Source: an uncultured Dorea sp. (lineage in GTDB: Bacteria > Bacillota > Clostridia > Lachnospirales > Lachnospiraceae). Taken from it: 37,542 bases of DNA. Of this stretch, positions 31,894-37,542 are shown in pieces. Each line of letters starts with the position of its first letter. The stretch's first letter is position 1. Location of the stretch: positions 1 to 37,542 of the forward strand of contig CAJTQA010000035.1 in NCBI GenBank assembly GCA_910578455.1, in the 5' to 3' direction. The notes beneath the pieces are model-generated. The model saw only the letters and a list, made by a program, of their open reading frames with translations, ran no database searches and had not been told where the DNA came from. Position numbers and translations under genes: made by a program.

Positions 31894-32733
31894 CTATCCT
31901 TTGACCGCTCCTGCCGCCACGCCTTTGATAATATGTTTCTGGCAGGACAGATAAAAAATTATGACCGGAATCACTGCAAGGATGAGGGCCGCCATGATAG
32001 CTCCCATATCCACCCGGCCATAGCTGCCTTTCATGTACTGGATCGCGATGGAAATTGTCTTATATTTATTCAAGTCAAGCACGAGATACGGAAGAAGGAA
32101 GTCATTCCATATCCACATCGTTTCCAGTATCCCCACAGAAATATATGTCGGTTTCATGATTGGAAGCACAACGCTGAAAAATGTCTTAAGAGGAGTGCAG
32201 CCGTCAATCATCGCCGCTTCCTCAATCTCAAGGGGAATGGACTTAACGAACCCGCAGAACATAAACACGGCCAGTCCTGCGCCAAACCCGAGATAGATGA
32301 TTATGATTCCCCACGGAGTCCTGAGCCCTGTCCGGTCTGCTACCAGCGACAAGGTAAACATTACCATCTGGAACGGAACTACCATGGAAAATACACACAG
32401 CAGATAAAGGAGCTTTGTAAACTTCGTTGTCACCCTTGTAATATACCATGCACACATAGACGTACATACAAGAATGACCAGCACGGAACCGATGGTAATA
32501 AACACCGTCCAGCCCACAGCGCTCAAAAGTTCATATTTATTGATTGCCGTGATATAATTCTCAATGCCTGTCAGCGTTTTTTCTGACGGCAGCGTAAACG
32601 GCTCCTTATTGATAAATACTTTTTTCTTAAAAGAATTCATTAGCACGATTAAAATCGGCAGAATATACACAACACCGATAATCGCAAATGCCCCTGTTCC
32701 AGCCCAGCTTAATGCGCTGTTTTTCTTTTTCAT
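31894..32733 (-). CDS. Carbohydrate ABC transporter permease (MalG type)
   Basis: A 279-aa inner-membrane protein with six helices. The EAA loop reads EIEEAAMIDGCTPLKTFF (about residues 178-195), the contact for the ATPase. It starts directly after the stop of the MalF-type gene (one-base spacing) and is the last gene of the CUT1 operon. No ATPase gene is present; CUT1 systems in Firmicutes usually share one (MsmX-like) encoded elsewhere. Confidence 0.93.
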   Translation of the reverse strand: MKKKNSALSWAGTGAFAIIGVVYILPILIVLMNSFKKKVFINKEPFTLPSEKTLTGIENYITAINKYELLSAVGWTVFITIGSVLVILVCTSMCAWYITRVTTKFTKLLYLLCVFSMVVPFQMVMFTLSLVADRTGLRTPWGIIIIYLGFGAGLAVFMFCGFVKSIPLEIEEAAMIDGCTPLKTFFSVVLPIMKPTYISVGILETMWIWNDFLLPYLVLDLNKYKTISIAIQYMKGSYGRVDMGAIMAALILAVIPVIIFYLSCQKHIIKGVAAGAVKG

Positions 32734-33576
32734 CTATTGCTGCACCTCCTTTGAACGCGTTGCACGAAGCTGCAACATCCCAATCATGACAACGAGAAGG
32801 AAAAAGAGCACTGCCTTTGCCTGGCCGACACCTTCCCATCCGGTACGTCCATAGAACGTATTGAAGATGTTCAGAGCCATCATTTCTGACATCTTGGACG
32901 GTTCTCCCGCCGTCAGCGACAAGTTCTGGTCAAATAACTTGAACCCATTTGTAATAGACAGAAACATACAAATCGTGATGGACGGCATCATCATCGGAAT
33001 TGTAACTTTCCACAGCCTCTGCCATCTTGTAGCCCCGTCAATTTCGGCGGCTTCCATCACATCCCCCGGAATCGACTGCAGGCCGGCGATATAGATAATC
33101 ATCATATAGCCAATCTGCTGCCAGCTTACAAGGATAATCAGACCCCAGAAACCATACCATTCATTCAGCGCCAAAGCCGTACCGTATTTCTCCAAAATCC
33201 CGTTAAAAATAAGCTGCCATATATATCCAAGCACAATGCCCCCAATCAAATTTGGCATAAAGAAAACTGTCCGAAAAACATTTGTTCCCCTAAGTTCCTT
33301 CGTCAGAGCCATCCCAAGAGCAAATGCAATCACATTGATCACCGCCAGCGATATCACGGCAAAAAGCACTGTATACCAAAACGAATGGCGGAACACTGTA
33401 TCTCCCAGCGCATCTATATAGTTAGAAATCCCTACAAATTTTGCATCTGTAACAGTGGTAAATTTACAGAATGACAGCCAGATTCCCATGATAAACGGAA
33501 CGATAAAGCCAAGAACAAAGGCAAAAAACGTCGGAAGCACAAATATCGGCATGTAACGTTTTATCGCTTTTTCCAT
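32734..33576 (-). CDS. Carbohydrate ABC transporter permease (MalF type)
   Basis: A 280-aa protein with six membrane helices and EAA motif EAAEIDGATRWQRLWKVT (about residues 181-198). N-terminal MEKAIKRYMPIFVLP is a typical start; AGGAGG lies seven bases upstream. Partner of the adjacent MalG-type subunit. A strong hairpin between it and the binding-protein gene probably lowers its expression relative to the binding protein. Confidence 0.93.
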   Translation of the reverse strand: MEKAIKRYMPIFVLPTFFAFVLGFIVPFIMGIWLSFCKFTTVTDAKFVGISNYIDALGDTVFRHSFWYTVLFAVISLAVINVIAFALGMALTKELRGTNVFRTVFFMPNLIGGIVLGYIWQLIFNGILEKYGTALALNEWYGFWGLIILVSWQQIGYMMIIYIAGLQSIPGDVMEAAEIDGATRWQRLWKVTIPMMMPSITICMFLSITNGFKLFDQNLSLTAGEPSKMSEMMALNIFNTFYGRTGWEGVGQAKAVLFFLLVVMIGMLQLRATRSKEVQQ

Positions 33577-33594
33577 ATGAAAACCTCCTTTTTA

Positions 33595-33624
33595 AAAACG
33601 GCGGGAGACTTTGCCCGCCGTTTT
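33595..33624 (-). terminator. Attenuating hairpin between binding protein and permease genes
   Basis: AAAACGGCGGG (33595-33605) pairs with CCCGCCGTTTT (33614-33624), 11 bp, 8-nt loop, followed on the minus strand by TTTTTAAAAAGG. Intra-operon partial terminators after the binding-protein gene are common in sugar operons and allow excess binding protein. Confidence 0.85.
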
Positions 33625-33643
33625 CCTGTTCTTTCGATTCTTC

Positions 33644-34942
33644 TTATTTTGCTGCTGCCGCCTCTGCTGCCCACCCGTCAACAAATGCAGTAACAACTTT
33701 TTCCCAGTTTGCGTCAGACTGGTCAGCCGCATATGCTGTAAGTGCAGATCCAACGCCGTTTTTCCACTCCTCAGAAGGCATGGTTGAGAAATTCCAGGAT
33801 ACAGGAGCCTTACCGTTTTCCATATACTTGTTTGCCTCGTTCACAAGTACATTGTCAGACTCAAGATTTGAACTGAATGGAATGACAAATCCCATATTTT
33901 TGCACATTGCTTCTACGCCTGTGTCAGATGTCACGCACCAGTTCATAAAGTCCATCGTTGCCTGGATGTCATCCTCGGATGCCTTGGAGTTTACGCACCA
34001 GTAGTTTTCCGTTCCTGTACATACGCCCTGCTCTTCTTCTCCCTTTATCCCTACATAAATCGGCAGGATTCCAAGATTGTCCTCTCCCACATCAGCGATA
34101 TTGTTCATTTCCCATGTTCCGTTCTGGTAAAACACTGCTTCTTCCGTCACAAAATCAGCAGTAGCATCATCCGCAGTCTTTGTAGAGAGAGCTGTCGGCT
34201 CGCAAGTTGCATTGTTAATATAAAGATCCCAGATCTGGCGGTAATTATCAAGATATGTACCTTTTATTGCATCTGTATTGTCAATTCCATCCTCCTTGTA
34301 CTCATAATAAATCGGAAGATTCGCCAGATGCGTTTTAAATCTCCAGTCGGATGAACCATCCATTCCTGCTGATGTGAACGCCGAAAATCCAAGTTCTTTT
34401 TTCCTCTTCGTAATGTCTTCTACTACATTTTTGAAACTATCAAAGTTGGTGATGTCTTTTGCAGAATATCCTGCTTTTTCAAGAAGTCCTTTATTATAGA
34501 TAATTCCATAATTCTCGATAACATATGCGATTCCCGCCATCTTTTCTCCGTCCATCAACGCAAAACTATCATCTGTAAGCTCTCCGGCAATTGCAGAATC
34601 CTTAAGGTCATAACAATAATCCTTCCAGCTTGCAAGCCCTACCGGACCGTTTACTTGAAATAGTGTCGGGGCATCGCTCTTTGCCATCTCTGATTTCAGA
34701 GTTTTCTCATATTCACCGGATGCCGCCGTAAGAACTGTTACCGGAACCCCCGTCTCTTCAGTATATGCCTCCGCCAGTGACTGCCAATCGTCGTCCGCCT
34801 CCGGCTTAAAATTCAAGTAGTACACCTTTCCTTTTGCGTCCGATTTTTCTGAGCTGCCTCCAGAAGGAGTGCTGCATCCTGCCGCCATGCCTGCCACCAT
34901 TGCAGATGCTATCATAACTGACAGCAATTTTTTCATTTTCAT
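33644..34942 (-). CDS. CUT1 sugar-binding lipoprotein
   Basis: A 432-aa extracellular solute-binding protein. The start at 34942 (MKMKKLL) is preferred to a GTG at 34954 inside the ribosome site AAAGGTGGG. Signal peptide with lipobox AAGC (Cys near residue 23), a Ser/Gly/Lys linker, then family-1 binding protein features (DAPTLFQVNGP, YNKGLLEKAGY). The C-terminus WAAEAAAAK is usual for the group. It captures an oligosaccharide for the adjacent permeases; the sugar cannot be deduced. Confidence 0.92.
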   Translation of the reverse strand: MKMKKLLSVMIASAMVAGMAAGCSTPSGGSSEKSDAKGKVYYLNFKPEADDDWQSLAEAYTEETGVPVTVLTAASGEYEKTLKSEMAKSDAPTLFQVNGPVGLASWKDYCYDLKDSAIAGELTDDSFALMDGEKMAGIAYVIENYGIIYNKGLLEKAGYSAKDITNFDSFKNVVEDITKRKKELGFSAFTSAGMDGSSDWRFKTHLANLPIYYEYKEDGIDNTDAIKGTYLDNYRQIWDLYINNATCEPTALSTKTADDATADFVTEEAVFYQNGTWEMNNIADVGEDNLGILPIYVGIKGEEEQGVCTGTENYWCVNSKASEDDIQATMDFMNWCVTSDTGVEAMCKNMGFVIPFSSNLESDNVLVNEANKYMENGKAPVSWNFSTMPSEEWKNGVGSALTAYAADQSDANWEKVVTAFVDGWAAEAAAAK

Positions 34943-34986
34943 AATATTTCCCACCTTTCTGAAAGATTTTTTCTTTCCTTATCCAT

Positions 34987-35016
34987 ATCTTACCAGTAAA
35001 TAAAAAAACACTGTAA
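34987..35016 (-). promoter_or_regulatory. Promoter of the sugar transporter operon
   Basis: Minus-strand TTACAG (35011-35016), 18 bases, TAAGAT (34987-34992) preceded by TGG. It lies between the upstream terminator (35048-35073) and the binding-protein gene, so the transporter is transcribed separately from the kinase unit. Confidence 0.5.
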
Positions 35017-35047
35017 CAATTTGCAAACCTCAAATACAAAAAAATAA

Positions 35048-35073
35048 ACTTTAGCCGGCCTTCCGGCTAAAGT
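35048..35073 (-). terminator. Terminator after the second binding protein gene
   Basis: ACTTTAGCCGG (35048-35058) pairs with 35063-35073 (11 bp, 4-nt loop), followed on the minus strand by TTTATTTTTTTG. It overlaps the stop codon TAG at 35067-35069. Confidence 0.9.
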
Positions 35074-36350
35074 TCTTCATTGAATTTCCGTATGCTCTCA
35101 TCTTCCATCCGCGTAAATTCTTCTATTGTCAGCTCACCCTTTATCAGCTTTGGAATACACTCGCCAAGAGTTTCCTCCTGAAGCACGGAATTCCATTTCA
35201 CCTGATAATTAGGAACAATCTGGGGATTTCCATTATACGCCTTGATATAATCCTCCGTTATCTGGTTAGCCCCGGAATTCTTTTTATACAGCAACGCCTC
35301 TTTTTCTGCTTTATTATATTTTGTCCGAAATTTCAGAAATTCAACCGCTCCTCTCTTTACCTCTTCACTGTACCCCGACACAACAGCCCACCCAAACGTT
35401 TCCGGAGACGCAACAAGCTTATTTCCCGGAAACGGTGAAAATCTTACATTTTCTGCAAACTCATTGGGAATCTGATCAATCATCCAATATCCGTTGGGAA
35501 CCATGGCGGCTTTCCCTGACACGAAATTCGTATAAGACACATCAAAATCTACATGCACAGAATCCTCTGTCGCATAAGAGAACAGCCGTTTTATAACCGA
35601 TGCCAGGTGCCGTCCGAATTCATTCTGATAACTTTTCGGATACAGTTCCTTCATAAATTCTGCCCCTTCCGGAGAATCGGCAAGCTCCGCCGTGGCAAAA
35701 AGCATCGGTGCCCACGCCGTTCCCTCCGTATGCAGAGCCAGCGGAGCAATACCGTGTTCTTTCAGCCTCTGGCAGCACATCCAGAAATCCCCCCATGTAT
35801 CCGGGAACTTTTCCACCCCCGCTTCCCGGAAAAGCTCCTCATTCCAGAAGACACCGGAGCAGGAAAACACATTTGAGCTCAAAGGCGCAAGATATATATG
35901 TCCTCCCGGCTCCTGGCATGCCTCCAGCACATCCGGCTCGATCATACCCATCCATTCCTCATCTTCGTAAATATAAGGCGACAGATCTTCAATCCTTTCC
36001 TCCCCGATCATCATCTGATAATAAGAAGGAAGCGTCCTTAAATCTGTAATCACTGCGGGCAGCTCATCTGTTACGTTGAAACGTTTTAGGTTCTTCCTGT
36101 ATTCCTCTTCCGTCTCCATAACCCACTCTGCGTCCACCCGATATGTTCCTTCGTACTCTCTGTTAAAACTCTGTACGACATCCTCTTCATTCCTTTTTCC
36201 GCTGCTTGGATCTACCGTCAGTATCATAGGAATATGAATTTCTTCCCCCTGTTTTTGCGGCTTTTCTTTTTCGTTCTTGGCACATCCCCAACCTCCTGCC
36301 AAAAACACTGCTGCGGCAGCTATTGCGGTGACTTTCTTATAATTCATCAT
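35067..36350 (-). CDS. Second extracellular solute-binding protein, sensor-linked
   Basis: A 427-aa protein starting at 36350 (MMNYKKV) with GGAG upstream, overlapping the kinase stop by 14 bases. The signal peptide ends AGGWGC, a loose lipobox. Mature features are those of family-1 sugar-binding proteins (IHIPMILTVDPSSGKRNEED, YLAPLSSNVFSCSGVFWNEELF). Coupled to a YesM-type kinase and terminated before the transporter promoter, it may present ligand to the kinase rather than to the permease, as known for some two-component sugar sensors. Inference from position. Confidence 0.85.
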   Translation of the reverse strand: MMNYKKVTAIAAAAVFLAGGWGCAKNEKEKPQKQGEEIHIPMILTVDPSSGKRNEEDVVQSFNREYEGTYRVDAEWVMETEEEYRKNLKRFNVTDELPAVITDLRTLPSYYQMMIGEERIEDLSPYIYEDEEWMGMIEPDVLEACQEPGGHIYLAPLSSNVFSCSGVFWNEELFREAGVEKFPDTWGDFWMCCQRLKEHGIAPLALHTEGTAWAPMLFATAELADSPEGAEFMKELYPKSYQNEFGRHLASVIKRLFSYATEDSVHVDFDVSYTNFVSGKAAMVPNGYWMIDQIPNEFAENVRFSPFPGNKLVASPETFGWAVVSGYSEEVKRGAVEFLKFRTKYNKAEKEALLYKKNSGANQITEDYIKAYNGNPQIVPNYQVKWNSVLQEETLGECIPKLIKGELTIEEFTRMEDESIRKFNEEL

Positions 36351-37284
36351 TTTTTTCTCCATTTTCAGGCAACCTGATAACGCACTTCGTTCCGTCTTCC
36401 TGCACTTCGTACTCATATTCCACATCTTCGCCATACTTCAGCCTAAGCCTTGTGATAATGTTAATTACCCCGTACCCATGGCGTCCGTCTGGAAAATGCT
36501 GCCTCATCTCTGATACCGGCACGTTTTTAAGGCTGTTTAAAAGATCTGCCTTCTCCTGTTTCATCGGAGCACCGTTATTATATACGGAGAGCACAAGCCT
36601 CCCAGACATTTCTTCCACCTTGATTCTGATAAAGCCCCCTTCAGAAATATCGCAAAATCCATATTTAATGGCATTCTCCACCAATGGCTGTAGAATAAGC
36701 TTTAGAATCCAGCGCTCTCTCGTCTCCGCCTTACATTCAATCTCATAAGAAAAAAGAGCTTCATTCCTGATTTGCTGGATTTCCATATAGCTTTTTACGT
36801 TTTCAAGCTCGTCGCTGACCGTCACGATGTCATTCCCTTTGCTCAATGATAGGCGTAAGTATTTTGATAGCGCCTGAATCATCTTCATCGTAGTCTCCTC
36901 TCCGTTAATACGGGCCAGCATATAAATCGTATCCAGCGTATTATAAAGGAAATGCGGATTTATCTGGCTGATGAGCATATTAAGCTCGCTGGTCCGCAGT
37001 TCTTTCTCTTGGTTCTTTATCTCTGTCAGCAGATGCTCAATATTTGCCAGCATTTCATTGTACGAATGCCCGATTTTATCAAGCTCTGTATTTGTATGAA
37101 GCTCTATCTTATGGCTGAAATCCTTACCGTCAAAGCTCTCCATCTCTTTGCTGATTTTCTGAATCGGCTTTGTAAATATCCTGGAAACATAAAGACTCAT
37201 CGCAATAGCCATCATGCCCACCAGCAGATAGATGCCGGCAAGAACTAGTGTACTGACATATTGATATTTAGATAAATTAATATA
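36337..37284 (-). pseudogene. YesM/LytS-type sensor kinase, 5' end removed by IS insertion
   Basis: What remains is one membrane helix (YVSTLVLAGIYLLVGMMAIA), a HAMP linker, and a His_kinase domain with the motif SQINPHFLYNTLDTIYML, DELENVKSYMEIQQIR and ATPase pieces LQPLVENAIKYGF and GYGVINI. Normal members have an additional N-terminal helix and external sensor domain of about 250 residues; these are absent. The frame runs 5' into an IS630 element, ending at a TTG near 37341, so the native part stops near 37280-37285. Its response regulator should lie beyond the element. Truncated product may still be made without sensing. Confidence 0.8.
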
Positions 37285-37293
37285 GTATTTTCT

Positions 37294-37323
37294 GCCGTTT
37301 TGAGGTATAATAAAAGAAACGGC
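37294..37323 (+). promoter_or_regulatory. Hairpin enclosing a -10 element upstream of the transposase
   Basis: GCCGTTT (37294-37300) and AAACGGC (37317-37323) can pair around a 16-nt loop that contains TATAAT (37306-37311), 24 bases before the ATG. A convincing -35 is lacking. It may be both transposase promoter and part of the transposon end. Confidence 0.4.
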
Positions 37324-37334
37324 GGTGATATCTA

Positions 37335-37542
37335 ATGGCAAGACCCAAAAAGTATATAATCAACCTCACAGAAAATGAATTCAAGGAACTTAAATCCATA
37401 ATCCGAAAGAAAAAAACTTCAAAAACAATCCGGTGCAGATGCCAGATCATACTTGATCTGGACGAAGCACATGGAAAGGTTTTGACACACGAACAGTGTG
37501 CAAAATCAAACGGCGTCTGTCTGGCAACGGTTGCCAACACGG
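37335..37542 (+). CDS. IS630-family transposase, N-terminal fragment
   Basis: An open frame starting with ATG at 37335 runs off the window edge (69 codons visible). It reads MARPKKYIINLTENEFKEL, followed by KTIRCRCQIILDLDEAHGK, then a helix-turn-helix with THEQCAKSNGVCLATVAN. This is the usual start of IS630 transposases: basic N-terminus, HTH for end binding, with the DDE nuclease domain expected further on. Confidence 0.85.
   Translation, partial: MARPKKYIINLTENEFKELKSIIRKKKTSKTIRCRCQIILDLDEAHGKVLTHEQCAKSNGVCLATVANT

Larger units (their letters stand above)
37285..37542 (+). mobile_element. IS630-family insertion element, left end (partial)
   Basis: The element enters from the right edge and interrupts the kinase gene. 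The left end is placed at the TATA at 37281-37284 because IS630 targets TA, but the right end is not visible, so the boundary is approximate. The end contains a 7-bp inverted repeat (37294-37300 with 37317-37323) enclosing TATAAT. Confidence 0.7.

Noticed and set aside
35011..35033. Catabolite-responsive element (cre) near the sugar transporter promoter
   Set aside because: The central CG and the flanking symmetry of the cre consensus are missing.

Overview
The window looks like a chromosomal segment of a gut-type Lachnospiraceae (Clostridia, Firmicutes). This rests on strong AGGAGG-type ribosome sites, a split ThrE exporter, ECF sigma/DUF4179 and BceAB/FtsX-style ABC loci, and a CUT1 sugar transporter under a YesM-like kinase. 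It is inferred from gene content; no search was run.

Layout. (1) 77-160: tRNA-Leu with anticodon AAG. (2) 235-8277, minus strand: a tight seven-gene run, transcribed sirtuin-like protein, gltX, UvrD-like helicase, orphan ribose-type binding lipoprotein, glycogen-debranching-like protein, TraX-like membrane protein, DUF5662 protein. The sirtuin-like and debranching-like proteins have both lost their textbook catalytic residues. (3) 8328-9667: split threonine/serine exporter, minus. (4) 9816-11711: MarR repressor and MATE pump, plus, with two copies of a 16-bp operator on the promoter. (5) 11759-15412, minus: accessory and regulatory genes, namely a 5'-shortened VanZ-like gene, a lone minimal nucleotidyltransferase, an ECF sigma factor with its DUF4179 protein, and a zeta-toxin-like pair. 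(6) 15590-20415, minus: FtsX permease, ATPase, a histidine kinase without response regulator, and an unrecognised acidic protein. (7) 20602-22705, plus: M24 peptidase, an array of 63-bp repeats, and a nucleotidyltransferase/HEPN pair. (8) 22770-28019, minus: ABC-2 permease, ATPase, membrane protein, ECF sigma factor, response regulator without kinase, and a membrane protein with a helical-repeat tail. (9) 28255-31849: K+ channel with a C-terminal RyR-like domain, a single 63-bp repeat, rarA and a YbaK deacylase. (10) 31894-37284, minus: CUT1 sugar permeases, two binding lipoproteins and a YesM-type kinase whose 5' end is cut by an IS630-family element running off the window edge.

The observations I rate highest are the pair of degenerate enzymes in one operon with gltX, the 63-bp multi-hairpin repeat family sitting at 3' ends of genes (one copy supplies the stop codon of the channel gene), and the RyR-tailed potassium channel. 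Start codons were chosen from visible Shine-Dalgarno (SD) sequences and often differ from the longest open frame.
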